From positions 1-64,000 of the forward strand of contig LJUJ01000004.1 in NCBI GenBank assembly GCA_001303785.1: 64,000 nt of DNA, in the 5' to 3' direction. Below the pieces are notes generated by a model, which made no database searches, was not told the origin of the DNA, and was given only the letters and a program-made list of their open reading frames with translations. The stretch is from Caldifarciminota bacterium SM23_42. Its GTDB lineage: Bacteria; Hydrothermota; Tepidihabitantia; SM23-42. A program made the position numbers and the translations under genes. Positions 20,254 through 29,427 of this stretch are shown one piece after another (the stretch's first letter is position 1; every line of letters starts with the position of its first letter).

Positions 20254-20548
20254 CAATTTTCTTCCCGTATTCAAAGCTGTTGTCGATCTTGAATTCAAGA
20301 TTTGGCAGATATTTCATTCTGACTCTGTTTGCAAGGTGTGACCTTATATATCCTTTTGCGCGATTGAGTGTTTCCAACCCCTCTGATTTGTCATTGAGAC
20401 TTGAAAAATAGACAATGGCCGTTTTCAAATCATCGCTGACATCTACTGTCGTGATTGTGACAAAACCAAGACGTGGATCTTTCATTTCATGCGCAATGAT
20501 CTCTGATATTTGACGGCCGATTATTGAAGCTACTCTTTCTTTTCTCAT
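20210..20548 (-). CDS. rbfA: Ribosome-binding factor A
   Basis: RbfA matures the 5' end of 16S rRNA on the 30S subunit. The 112-residue KH-fold protein has RKERVASIIGRQISEIIAHE, DPRLGFVTITTVDVS and a C-terminal GKKIDALLDDI. ATG 20548 overlaps the TGA of the DUF503 gene by one base. Confidence 0.95.
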   Translation of the reverse strand: MRKERVASIIGRQISEIIAHEMKDPRLGFVTITTVDVSDDLKTAIVYFSSLNDKSEGLETLNRAKGYIRSHLANRVRMKYLPNLEFKIDNSFEYGKKIDALLDDISTEDKEQ

Positions 20549-20841
20549 CAACTAACGTGTATATCAAAATCAACCACGGATATTGCGCGGAACTTTCGGA
20601 TATAATCCAATACAGCCTTCAGCGATGAATCGACATGCTGCTTATTGTTACCACACGTCACGACACCCAATCTGGTGCGTTGCCACAATGAGAGATCGCC
20701 AAATTCACACATTGCTACATTATAGCGATTTTTCACCTTCTCTTTGAGACTGGTAATGATTCGTCTCTTGTCCTTCAACGATTGGCAACTGTCGACATGT
20801 AAGTCAAGATTACAGCTGCCAATGAAAAACCTATCAGGCAT
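20548..20841 (-). CDS. DUF503 protein (YlxP-like)
   Basis: A 97-residue protein of the DUF503 family, typically encoded between infB and rbfA. It has the family segments SLKDKRRIITSLKEKV and YNVAMCEFGDLSLWQRTRLG. Biochemical function is unknown, but the conserved context implies a role linked to translation or ribosome assembly. It overlaps infB by eight bases. Confidence 0.92.
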   Translation of the reverse strand: MPDRFFIGSCNLDLHVDSCQSLKDKRRIITSLKEKVKNRYNVAMCEFGDLSLWQRTRLGVVTCGNNKQHVDSSLKAVLDYIRKFRAISVVDFDIHVS

Positions 20842-22918
20842 TCTTGCTTGCTTCTTCCTCTATCTTGTAGAATTGCAGCATGTCGTCTTTTTGAATGTCT
20901 GAGACATCCTCCAGCCCGATGCCACACTCATACCCGACCATTACTTCTCTTACGTCTTCCTTGAAGCGTTTCAAGGATACGACCTTGGCGGTAAGAATCT
21001 CCTGTTTATCACGTATCAGGTGTGCGATTGAATTGCGTAAGACCTTTCCGTCCTTAACATAGCATCCGGCAATGACACCCACACGGGGAATATTAAAGAC
21101 TTCTCTGACTGCGGCCTCGCCAATGAGGATTTCTTGGATCTTGGGTTCCAGCATGCCGAGCATCGCCGATCGCAAGTCGTCGAGTGCTTCATAGATTAGC
21201 CGGTAGGTTCTGATTTCGACGCCTTCGCGTTCCGCGCTTTCGAGAGCATTGCTGTCGGGGCCAACGTGAAAACCAACACAAATGGCTCCCGTGACTTCTG
21301 CCAGGAGAATGTCCGAGACATTCAATTTGCCTACTCCTTTGTGTACGATTTTGATCGTCGCTTCCTCGGTATTCAACTCCAGTAGTTTTTCATCCAGGGC
21401 TTCCACTGAGCCAGCTGAATCGGCTTTGAGTACGATGCGCAGTTCCTTCGTTTCTCCGGCCTTTATTTTCTCTTGCAGATTCAATAGGGTTAGCTTCGAT
21501 TTTGGAGCCAGGCGTCGGCTTCGGTCAATCAATTCACGTTGTGCGGCGAGCTCGCGCGCGCGGTGCTCGTTATCAATTGCGAGGAATATTTCGCCAGCCT
21601 GCGGGAGACCGCTGAATCCCAAAACCAATACCGGGGTTGAAGGGCCTGCTTCATTCACCTTTTCGAATTTTTCGTCCAGCAATTCGCGGACACGACCAAA
21701 GTGTGGTCCGCAGACAAAGGGCTCGCCTTTTCGAAGGGTTCCTTCTTGGACCAATACCGTGGAGACGTTGCCTTTACCGCGGTCAAGGCGTGCCTCGAGG
21801 ACCACTCCCTTGGCCAGTTTTTCGGCGGGCGCCTTCAGACTCAGTTCTTCAGATTTCACCAGAATCGCATCGAGCAAGTCTGGTATGCCCTTACCCTTGA
21901 TTGCAGATACTTCAACGCATATGGATTTGCCACCGAAGTCCTCGATGACGACGTTGGCCTTGGCGAGTTGTGTCTTGACCAGATTGATGTTGGCGTTTGG
22001 AAGATCAATCTTATTGATGCAGACGATTATAGGTACATTTGCCGCTTGGGCGTGGTCTATCGCCTCCACTGTTTGAGGCATTACCCCGTCGTCGGCGGCG
22101 ACCACGAGGATGACGATATCGGTAACCTGGGCTCCTCTAGCTCTCATGGCGGTAAAGGCCTCATGACCAGGCGTGTCGAGGAATGTGACTGCCTTATCGC
22201 GATATTCAACCTGGTAAGCAGCCATTTTCTGCGTGATTTTGCCGAATTCCTGTTCGGCCACCTGGAGTTTTGTGATCGCATCGAGCAACGTGGTCTTGCC
22301 ATGATCGACATGTCCCATCACCGTGACCACGGGCGGCCGCTCCATCGAGACTGCTTCCTCAGTGGTCTTCACCTGTTCTTCTATTGAAACAGTCCTCACC
22401 TTGCACTGGAACTCATCACAAAGAATCGATATCGTGTCAAGGTCTAGGCGTTGGTTCAGGCTGACCATCATGCCCAAATCCATGCACTTCTTTATTACCT
22501 CGCTGACTTGCTTCCCGAGTGCCTGTGCAAGCTCGGCGACAGTCATGAAGTCGGTTACTTCCACAACCTTTTCTTGAGGGGCGATTTCCACTTTCTGCGG
22601 TACCTCGCGCTTATAATGTTTTTTTGTCTCACGCTTTTCCATCCTGGCGAGGGTCGACTTGACTTTTTCCTTAATTTCTTCCTTGTTGATTTTTTTCTTC
22701 TTTTCCTTAGCTCTTGGTTTTGTGTATCGCCGTGTGAATTCTTTTTTGACTCGCTTCTTCTCTTCTGATATTTTGGCTTTCACCTTTTTGATTTCGTCAT
22801 CGGTGAGGGTTGACATGTGGCCTTTGGCCTTAATGCCGATTTCCTCAAGCAGTTTGATCAATGCGGCACTTGAGAGACCAAGGCTCTTCGCTACACTATG
22901 AACCTTCTTGGGGGGCAT
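20834..22918 (-). CDS. infB: Translation initiation factor IF-2
   Basis: IF-2 is the GTPase that brings initiator tRNA to the 30S subunit. In 694 residues it has a short lysine-rich N-terminal domain (residues 1-115), the G domain with GHVDHGKTTLLDAI, DTPGHEAF and NKIDLP, then domains II to IV. The N-terminal region is much shorter than in E. coli, which is common in this type of genome. ATG 22918 lies 23 bases inside nusA, so translation is coupled. Confidence 0.98.
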   Translation of the reverse strand: MPPKKVHSVAKSLGLSSAALIKLLEEIGIKAKGHMSTLTDDEIKKVKAKISEEKKRVKKEFTRRYTKPRAKEKKKKINKEEIKEKVKSTLARMEKRETKKHYKREVPQKVEIAPQEKVVEVTDFMTVAELAQALGKQVSEVIKKCMDLGMMVSLNQRLDLDTISILCDEFQCKVRTVSIEEQVKTTEEAVSMERPPVVTVMGHVDHGKTTLLDAITKLQVAEQEFGKITQKMAAYQVEYRDKAVTFLDTPGHEAFTAMRARGAQVTDIVILVVAADDGVMPQTVEAIDHAQAANVPIIVCINKIDLPNANINLVKTQLAKANVVIEDFGGKSICVEVSAIKGKGIPDLLDAILVKSEELSLKAPAEKLAKGVVLEARLDRGKGNVSTVLVQEGTLRKGEPFVCGPHFGRVRELLDEKFEKVNEAGPSTPVLVLGFSGLPQAGEIFLAIDNEHRARELAAQRELIDRSRRLAPKSKLTLLNLQEKIKAGETKELRIVLKADSAGSVEALDEKLLELNTEEATIKIVHKGVGKLNVSDILLAEVTGAICVGFHVGPDSNALESAEREGVEIRTYRLIYEALDDLRSAMLGMLEPKIQEILIGEAAVREVFNIPRVGVIAGCYVKDGKVLRNSIAHLIRDKQEILTAKVVSLKRFKEDVREVMVGYECGIGLEDVSDIQKDDMLQFYKIEEEASKNA

Positions 22919-24176
22919 TTTCGGGCTCCTGTTCTCCTTGTGGTCTTAAGGTTTCAAGCAGTTTACTGACCGCTTCATCGTCGAGCGACAGTAGGAATTT
23001 TAGTTCATCAACTGGGGCCTTGAGTACGACGAGTATATTCGTATAGCCTTTCTCAATCAGAGCTTTCTTCAATTTCGAATCCAGCCCTTTGACATCTTCG
23101 ATTTTGGTTTGCGCCAATTCCTTGTCTTTCATCTCTTTTTCATACTCGGAGACCTTCTTTATTTCAATATCAACTTCACATAATCTTGAAGCTAGGTCAA
23201 CGTTAACTCCGTTCTTGCCGATTGCCTTGGAGTAGTCGTCGTCGGGCACGATCGCTAAGACGTGTCCTTCGCCGAGGCCGATTACCTGTTTCACCTTTGC
23301 GGGTGACAGGCTGCGTGAGACTTGAATTGTGGGTTCTTTACTCCATTGTATTACGTCGATGCGCTCGCCTGAGAGTTCCTTCACGACGGATTGTATACGG
23401 CTCCCGCGGTAACCAACACATGCGCCGATGGGATCAATCTTGGGGTCAATAGTCTGCACGGCAACTTTGGCTCGGACCCCGGGCTCGCGGACGATCTTGA
23501 TGACCTGAATAATACCGTCCTTGATTTCTGGTATTTCGTAGAAGAGCAGGCGCTCGAGGAATTTAGGATCGGTCCGGGATAAGATGATTTTCGGTCCCCA
23601 TTGTGCTCGGTCAACTCTGTGCACAACTGCCCGGATCGGTGAATCCAGTCGGTAATGCTCGGTGCGCATTATACCATAATTCGGTATTACTGCTTCCACG
23701 GGGCCTAGGTCAACGAGTATCTCATTCCGACTGACTACCTTCACGATGCCCTTTACGATCTCGCCGATTTTCTTTTCATACTCGGCGAGAATGCGGTTGC
23801 GTTCCGCTTCACTGACTTTCTGTGTGAGGGTTTGCTTGACCATTTCGATGGCGGTACGTCCTAGATCGGTGATCGAAACCGATGTGCGAAACGTATCACC
23901 AACCTTGTAGCTGTCCTTTTTTACTAAAGCTTCCTGCAGTGATATCTCGGTTTCCGGATCGGTGACGTCATCGACGACTTTTTTCACAACGTAGATCTTG
24001 ATTTCGCCGGTGGATTTGTTTACCGATATTTCAGACTCGGTGTTCTTGCCGAATTTTCTTTTCACCCCACTGGACAGCGCTTCGGACAGTGATTGAATGA
24101 CGTAATCGAATTTCACACCCCGTGCCCGGGCAATGGCTTTCATGCTTTCAATTATCAGGTTAGCTTCGTTTACCAT
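22896..24176 (-). CDS. nusA: Transcription factor NusA
   Basis: NusA binds RNA polymerase and modulates pausing, termination and antitermination. The 426-residue protein has the N-terminal polymerase-binding domain, an S1 domain (GIVKVVSRNEILVDLG), two KH domains (VGYRGSRIQSVVKELSGERI and IGKNGVNVDLASRL) and a C-terminal helix-hairpin-helix segment (KGLDSKLKKALIEKGYTNI). It overlaps both rimP and infB. Confidence 0.97.
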   Translation of the reverse strand: MVNEANLIIESMKAIARARGVKFDYVIQSLSEALSSGVKRKFGKNTESEISVNKSTGEIKIYVVKKVVDDVTDPETEISLQEALVKKDSYKVGDTFRTSVSITDLGRTAIEMVKQTLTQKVSEAERNRILAEYEKKIGEIVKGIVKVVSRNEILVDLGPVEAVIPNYGIMRTEHYRLDSPIRAVVHRVDRAQWGPKIILSRTDPKFLERLLFYEIPEIKDGIIQVIKIVREPGVRAKVAVQTIDPKIDPIGACVGYRGSRIQSVVKELSGERIDVIQWSKEPTIQVSRSLSPAKVKQVIGLGEGHVLAIVPDDDYSKAIGKNGVNVDLASRLCEVDIEIKKVSEYEKEMKDKELAQTKIEDVKGLDSKLKKALIEKGYTNILVVLKAPVDELKFLLSLDDEAVSKLLETLRPQGEQEPENAPQEGS

Positions 24177-24621
24177 GAACTATCTCCTCGACGACTCTTG
24201 CTTTCCTTATGGAACTGTAGGGTATGATATTTTCACGACTCTCCGTTGCGACGACGATACCATCACTATTTGTTCCTCTTAAATATCCTTTTATCTTGGA
24301 TTCTCCGGTATCGATTTCCACGACATTGCCAATAGCCCAGAAATAGTGTTCAGGTCTTTTTAGTACGCGTTGGATGCCGGGCGATGAAACCTCGAGGGTA
24401 TATGGGAAATGTATCAGTTCTGAAGCATCGAGTTCACGCGATATTGTGTTGCTCACTTTCTGACAATCTTTGATTGTGACGCCTCCTCTTTCCTTATCTA
24501 TGTATATGCGCAGAGTCCTAGAAACATCGTTAAACTCCAAGTCATAAAATCTCAAACCCATGTTCTCGATCGATTCCTTTATCAATTGCACAACCATGGT
24601 CAAATCAATATTAGTGACCAT
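24160..24621 (-). CDS. rimP: Ribosome maturation factor RimP
   Basis: RimP helps assemble the 30S subunit. The 153-residue protein has the typical RIYIDKERGGVTIKDCQKV and LEVSSPGIQRVLKRPEHY segments. It overlaps proS by 11 bases and nusA by 17 bases. The order rimP-nusA-infB is nearly universal in bacteria. Confidence 0.95.
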   Translation of the reverse strand: MVTNIDLTMVVQLIKESIENMGLRFYDLEFNDVSRTLRIYIDKERGGVTIKDCQKVSNTISRELDASELIHFPYTLEVSSPGIQRVLKRPEHYFWAIGNVVEIDTGESKIKGYLRGTNSDGIVVATESRENIIPYSSIRKARVVEEIVHGKRS

Positions 24622-26332
24622 TGATCCTCCGATACAGCATATCTTTAATATCTGAGCACTTAGCCACTATTTCCGATTTGGCGACGTCGAAGCGCTCATC
24701 CGTTTCTCTGATGAAAATATCGACAAGATTATTCTTGACCCCCTTTGGTCCTACCGTCACCCGAATAGGAATGCCAATTAGATCTGAATCGTTGAACTTG
24801 ATGCCAGCCGAAACGTTTCTGTCATCAATAATAGTCGAGAAGCCAGCCTCCGTCAACAACTGAGTAACTTCGTCACTCAACTGTGTGACATCTTTGTCGA
24901 GCGGGTTCAGGATCGCCACGTAGATATCATAAGGTGCTAGGGAGATTGGCCAGGCTGCACCCCGTTCGTCGCCTTTCTGCTCACAGGCACAGGCCATTAT
25001 TCTTTCCAATCCAATGCCATAACTGCCCATGATAATGGGTTTTTCCTGACCCTTCTCATCGAGGAAATTAGCCCCGAGGCTGATCGAATACTTGGTTCCG
25101 AGTTTAAATATGTGACCGAGTTCGAGTGCTGTTTGGGCAACCATTTTGCCGCCGCATTTGATGCAGCGATCTCCAATTTTCATCTTCCTGAGGTTGGCGA
25201 ATTCCTTGATTTGAACATCACGTCCGATATTCAACCCCTTGATGTGATACCCATCTCGATTCGCACCCGTGATCATACCCTTCGCGTCGTGCAACAATTC
25301 GTCGGCATAGATGTTCAGGTCTTGTATGCCCACCGGACCGATGAAACCGGGTTCGGCGCCAAAATGCCTCTTTATCTCTTCTGCTGTTGCTGGTCCGTAG
25401 TCGTGACCAAGTAGAGTCGTAATCGTTTCCTCTCTGATTTCATAATCGCCGCGGATGAGTATCAGGACAGGCTCTTTGTTAGGAGCAGTAAAGAACATGC
25501 TCTTCACAAGATTCTGGGGTGAGACGTTTAAAAATTGCGTTACTTCTTCGACCGTCCGTTTCTCGGGCGTCGCGACTTCTTCGACAGCTGTGTCGGCGAA
25601 CGACTTGTGCTCGCCCTTGCACTCGGCGATCTGTATGTTGGCGCGGTAATCGCATTGTTCACACATGGCGAGCTGGTCTTCGCCGCCGTCGACAAGAGCC
25701 ATGAATTCTTTTGACTCGCCGGTGCCCATGAGGCCGCCTGATGCTTCGACAATTACAAAATCGAGGCCGCAGCGGTTGAAGATTTTCATGTAGGCATCTT
25801 TATGGAGGTTGAAGCTCTTGTCTAACCCTTGTTCATCAGAGTCCAGGCTGTACGAGTCCTTCATGATGAACTGACGGGATCGGAGCACGCCAAAGCGTGG
25901 TCTGGGCTCGTCGCGGAATTTTGTCTGTATCTGATACCATATCTGTGGTAAATCGCGGTACGAACGTATCTTGTTGCGTGCAATGTCGGCAACGATCTCT
26001 TCATGAGTCGGACAGAGACAGTAATCACGTTCTTTTCTGTCGGTAAGCCGAAACATATCATCACCATATTCGTTCCAGCGCCCGGATTCTTCCCATAGCT
26101 CCTTGGGTGAGAGCGCGGGCATGAGTAATTCCTGACCACCGATGCGGTCCATCTCTTCTCGTATGATGCTACTAATTTTCAAAAGGATACGCCAACCCAA
26201 CGGTAGATAAGTATGAATACCCGAGGCAAGCTGTCTTATGAAGCCACCGCGTAGAAGTATGCGATGACTCTTGCTCTCGGCTTCTTTTGGGTCCTCCCGG
26301 AGGGTGGCGATCAATGATTTATTATATTTCAT
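24611..26332 (-). CDS. proS: Prolyl-tRNA synthetase
   Basis: A bacterial-type class II enzyme of 573 residues that charges tRNA-Pro. It shows the class II motif 2 region (TKFRDEPRPRFGVLRSRQF), an inserted editing domain (about residues 230-400, with TPEKRTVEEVTQFL), motif 3 (MGSYGIGLERIMAC) and the C-terminal anticodon-binding domain. It is first in the nine-gene translation operon. ATG 26332 lies seven bases after a TATACT box and has no ribosome site, so the transcript is probably leaderless. Confidence 0.97.
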   Translation of the reverse strand: MKYNKSLIATLREDPKEAESKSHRILLRGGFIRQLASGIHTYLPLGWRILLKISSIIREEMDRIGGQELLMPALSPKELWEESGRWNEYGDDMFRLTDRKERDYCLCPTHEEIVADIARNKIRSYRDLPQIWYQIQTKFRDEPRPRFGVLRSRQFIMKDSYSLDSDEQGLDKSFNLHKDAYMKIFNRCGLDFVIVEASGGLMGTGESKEFMALVDGGEDQLAMCEQCDYRANIQIAECKGEHKSFADTAVEEVATPEKRTVEEVTQFLNVSPQNLVKSMFFTAPNKEPVLILIRGDYEIREETITTLLGHDYGPATAEEIKRHFGAEPGFIGPVGIQDLNIYADELLHDAKGMITGANRDGYHIKGLNIGRDVQIKEFANLRKMKIGDRCIKCGGKMVAQTALELGHIFKLGTKYSISLGANFLDEKGQEKPIIMGSYGIGLERIMACACEQKGDERGAAWPISLAPYDIYVAILNPLDKDVTQLSDEVTQLLTEAGFSTIIDDRNVSAGIKFNDSDLIGIPIRVTVGPKGVKNNLVDIFIRETDERFDVAKSEIVAKCSDIKDMLYRRINGH

Positions 26333-26339
26333 AACTTGC

Positions 26340-26368
26340 AGTATAGCACATATCTTTAATTATGTCAA
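26340..26368 (-). promoter_or_regulatory. Promoter of the proS operon (17-base spacer)
   Basis: TTGACA (26368-26363) and TATACT (26345-26340) on the minus strand with a 17-base spacer, the only promoter of its set here that departs from 16. The start codon follows after seven bases. Confidence 0.8.
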
Positions 26369-26377
26369 TAACTTCTC

Positions 26378-26405
26378 TTGACTTTCATTATGGAAAACAT
26401 ATCAT
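26378..26405 (+). promoter_or_regulatory. Promoter of deoC
   Basis: TTGACT (26378-26383), a 16-base spacer and TATCAT (26400-26405). ATG 26412 follows after six bases, so a leaderless transcript is expected. The -35 boxes of this and the diverging proS promoter are nine bases apart, so the two polymerases may compete. Confidence 0.75.
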
Positions 26406-26411
26406 AAATCT

Positions 26412-27065
26412 ATGAAGGACATCAATCAATATATTGACCAGACGATTCTGAGGCCCGATGCAACACGGGGCGAGATACTCGCGTTTCTTGAAGGTGTAAG
26501 CGAACACCGATTCTTTGCCGCGGTGGTCAATCCATGCTGGGTGCCCATCGCAGCCTCGAGTCTGTCCAAGGGTATCAAGATATGCAGTGTCGTCGGCTTT
26601 CCGTTGGGGGCGTCGAGCACCAATACGAAGGTATTTGCGGCCGAAGATCTTGTCCAAATGGGATGTCATGAAATCGATATGGTAATGAACATTGGAAAGT
26701 TAAAGGATAAAGACTTCAAATACGTGGGCCAAGAGATAAAGGCGGTGGCCAAGGCGTGTCAGGGTAGAGTTGTGAAGGTGATTATTGAGACGTGTCTGCT
26801 CACGCGGGACGAGAAGATCGCGGCCGCCAAACTCATCACGGAAAATGGGGCGCATTTTGTGAAGACCTCGACCGGTTTTTCAAGGGAAGGAGCCAAGGTC
26901 GAGGATGTACGGCTGCTACGCTCAACAGTGGGCAGCGATTTCGGTGTCAAAGCTTCGGGAGGCGTTAGAACCTATGCGGAGGCAGTACAATTCATCAAGG
27001 TTGGGGCAAATCGGATTGGAACCTCGAGTGGCGCTGCAATCATGAGCGAAACGCAGCATTCGTGA
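26412..27065 (+). CDS. deoC: Deoxyribose-phosphate aldolase
   Basis: DeoC cleaves 2-deoxyribose-5-phosphate to glyceraldehyde-3-phosphate and acetaldehyde in nucleoside salvage. The 217-residue protein has VVGFPLGASSTNTKVFAAED, the EIDMVMNIG segment, VKVIIETCLL and the Schiff-base lysine region FVKTSTGFS. It stands alone, diverging from proS, with a probable leaderless start at ATG 26412 and no ribosome site. No other deoxyribonucleoside gene is adjacent. Confidence 0.96.
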   Translation: MKDINQYIDQTILRPDATRGEILAFLEGVSEHRFFAAVVNPCWVPIAASSLSKGIKICSVVGFPLGASSTNTKVFAAEDLVQMGCHEIDMVMNIGKLKDKDFKYVGQEIKAVAKACQGRVVKVIIETCLLTRDEKIAAAKLITENGAHFVKTSTGFSREGAKVEDVRLLRSTVGSDFGVKASGGVRTYAEAVQFIKVGANRIGTSSGAAIMSETQHS

Positions 27066-27198
27066 TTGGTGAAGAGAAAAGGCCATAATGATAATTTCCA
27101 CGTTTTTACGAGATTAAGTAGATAGATATTAAAGCAAAACATTCATTAGTTCTTCAAGAAAAAAGTATCGTAATATAGAGCCTTTTTGATGTTACCCC

Positions 27199-27226
27199 TT
27201 GACAAATCACGATTTTTCAATATAAT
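27199..27226 (+). promoter_or_regulatory. Sigma-70 promoter of the rpsU-mutS2-dnaG-rpoD operon
   Basis: TTGACA (27199-27204), 16 bases, TATAAT (27221-27226). The leader is about 35 bases and ends with a strong AAAGGAGGTG site before rpsU. Confidence 0.9.
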
Positions 27227-27268
27227 TAACTAGCAAGACAAAAATACCTGAAAGGAGGTGCCAATTTA

Positions 27269-27463
27269 ATGACGAAAGTCACGGTTTACGAAGGTGAATC
27301 TTTTGATAACGCCTTGCGTCGTTTCCGCAAGTCAGTAGAACGAGCCGGCATATTGAGAGACGTCAAGCGACATGAAATATATGAAAAACCGAGCGAAAAA
27401 CGCAAAAGACGTCTTATCGCGGCGCGTAAGAAAGAATGGAAGCGACAAAGGGAGGAGTTATAA
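27269..27463 (+). CDS. rpsU: 30S ribosomal protein S21
   Basis: A 64-residue S21 (TKVTVYEGESFDNALRRFRK at the start, basic tail KKEWKRQREEL). It opens the macromolecular synthesis operon and is followed by an overlapping mutS2 frame, then dnaG and rpoD. Its strong promoter and ribosome site fit a highly expressed ribosomal gene. Confidence 0.95.
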   Translation: MTKVTVYEGESFDNALRRFRKSVERAGILRDVKRHEIYEKPSEKRKRRLIAARKKEWKRQREEL

Positions 27464-29427
27464 CCAGAACCCATGCCGAGGGCGTCTTAGAGCTCCCCAA
27501 GGTCCTCCAGCTACTCTCCAATCATTGTAATACCGAGCCTGCCAAGAAAAGGGCGGAAAATTTAGCACCTTTGAAAACGCAGTCCCTGGTTGAGCAGGAG
27601 TTCGAGCAGGTAGCAGCAATAAGGAGATCAGGCGAAACCGCAAATTTCTACATTCCTTTTGAACCTGGGTACGTCAGGACTCGAGTTCATGGGGTGGCTT
27701 TTCTGCCCCTTGAGGAATTGGTGTTGGTGGTTAAGTTCTTGAGGTTTGTCGGCACTTTGAAGAGGGATTTCAGGGATAGCAGGCTGTGTAGGTTTGTCAC
27801 CAAGTTACACAACTATCACGACCTAGTCAAAGACATCGACGCACGGGTCGATGAGAGCGGCGCGCTCAAGGATAGTGCGAGCCCGGTGCTCTTTCAGATT
27901 AGAACGAAGAAGAGGCAGATGAAAAACCGGATTAGAGAAATCCTGAACAGCATGCTCGTCAATCAGCCAAATATGTTCACGGACACCAATATTGTCGAGC
28001 GTGCCGGCCATTTTGTGCTGCCACTGAAGAGCAATTTCAAGAAACAGATGAAAGGGATTGTCCACTCGTATTCGAAATCCGGTGAGACCGTGTTCATCGA
28101 ACCGATCGGGGTCACCGACGACACCGCCCATCTTCTCGAGCTTGAGGAAAACGAGCGTACCGAGATAGAGTCGATTCTGCGCCACATGACCGTACTCATT
28201 CGCAGCAACGTGGAGATGATTGAGCATGATGTTGAACACATAGTAGGGCTCGATCTGTTATTTGCCAAGGCGCGCTTTGCGGACGAGCTGCACGCGAATC
28301 GGCCGGTGTTTGATGAACGGCTCAACATTGTAAATGGCTTTCATCCGATTCTTAAGCGAATTAATGACCAAATAGTGCCGCTCAACTTGAAACTGAATAC
28401 GGGTAACCGAGTGCTTCTCATCTCAGGTCCGAATGCCGGGGGGAAGACGATTGTCCTTAAGACCGTTGGTCTGATTGCCCTAATGGCAAAGTGCGGGTTG
28501 TTCATTCCTGCGGACGAGGATAGTTCGGTTCCTTTTTTCAATGAGCTGTATGCTGATATCGGTGATGAGCAGAGTATTGAGTCACAGCTCTCGACCTTTG
28601 CCGCACATCTTAAGCAGATCAAGAAGGCGCTCGATGCTGATGGTAATTCATTGGTCCTCCTCGACGAGTTAATGAGTCAAACTTCGGTCGAAGAGGGGTC
28701 GGCACTAGCCTCAGCAGTGCTTGACGAGCTGAGTAGGGACAAGAACCTAATCCTGGCGACGACGCATAATGAGAACCTCAAGATCTTTGTCAGCAATCGG
28801 TCGGATATGATAAACGGGGGCATGGAATTTACCGATCGCCCAACGTATAGACTAATTCTTGGCGTTCCCCAACCGAGTAATGCGATTAGTTTGGCTCACC
28901 AGCTCGGGCTCAAGCGCGATGTCCTGGCAAAGGCCAAATCTTACCTGGACGAAGACAAGATGAGCGTGAATCGGCTCTTCGAGGATCTGTCACGGGAGTT
29001 AAAAGCAGTTGAAGCAGAGCGAGAGAAATTGTCCGGTTTGACCAGTAATTATGAGAATAAACTCGCGGTGTTCAACGTAAAGAAAAAACAGGAATTTGAT
29101 GAATTGAGGTCCAAGTATCGCAATGAACTTACCAGGGCAAAGAGAGATATTGAAAAACTTATTAAGACCCTGAGGAAGGAAGGACCAAGGCCGGACATGG
29201 TGCACAAGGCACGGCGCTTCTTCGGTGATAAGCTCGAATTCGAAACGATCCATGAGCCATACCATCCCGACATCGGCGAGCTTGTGCGGATAAGAGAGCT
29301 CAAAAGAATCGGACAGGTTGTAGCCGAGAAGCAAGGGAAGTACAAGATAGGCCTTGAGAATATTTTTTACTGGGTAGAACCGACCGATATTGAGTCGATA
29401 AGGGAAGACAGGGGGTCCAGTAGTTGA
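27436..29427 (+). CDS. mutS2: MutS2-type ATPase lacking the Smr nuclease domain
   Basis: A 663-residue MutS2 family protein. MutS2 acts at stalled or collided ribosomes and in recombination control. The ATPase part is intact: Walker A ISGPNAGGKTIVLKTVG, Walker B SLVLLDELMSQT and the LATTHNENL switch. A long coiled coil (about residues 500-590) and a KOW-like segment (IGQVVAEKQGKYKIGL) follow. The protein then stops about 100 residues short of the usual length, with no C-terminal Smr endonuclease domain. The only canonical start is ATG 27436, inside rpsU. The ribosome-like GGGAGGAG lies after it, so the true start is uncertain. Confidence 0.9.
   Translation: MEATKGGVITRTHAEGVLELPKVLQLLSNHCNTEPAKKRAENLAPLKTQSLVEQEFEQVAAIRRSGETANFYIPFEPGYVRTRVHGVAFLPLEELVLVVKFLRFVGTLKRDFRDSRLCRFVTKLHNYHDLVKDIDARVDESGALKDSASPVLFQIRTKKRQMKNRIREILNSMLVNQPNMFTDTNIVERAGHFVLPLKSNFKKQMKGIVHSYSKSGETVFIEPIGVTDDTAHLLELEENERTEIESILRHMTVLIRSNVEMIEHDVEHIVGLDLLFAKARFADELHANRPVFDERLNIVNGFHPILKRINDQIVPLNLKLNTGNRVLLISGPNAGGKTIVLKTVGLIALMAKCGLFIPADEDSSVPFFNELYADIGDEQSIESQLSTFAAHLKQIKKALDADGNSLVLLDELMSQTSVEEGSALASAVLDELSRDKNLILATTHNENLKIFVSNRSDMINGGMEFTDRPTYRLILGVPQPSNAISLAHQLGLKRDVLAKAKSYLDEDKMSVNRLFEDLSRELKAVEAEREKLSGLTSNYENKLAVFNVKKKQEFDELRSKYRNELTRAKRDIEKLIKTLRKEGPRPDMVHKARRFFGDKLEFETIHEPYHPDIGELVRIRELKRIGQVVAEKQGKYKIGLENIFYWVEPTDIESIREDRGSSS

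Noticed and set aside
27464-27490. ATG at 27471 as start of mutS2, well placed after GGGAGGAG
   Set aside because: It is out of frame and reaches a stop after five codons.
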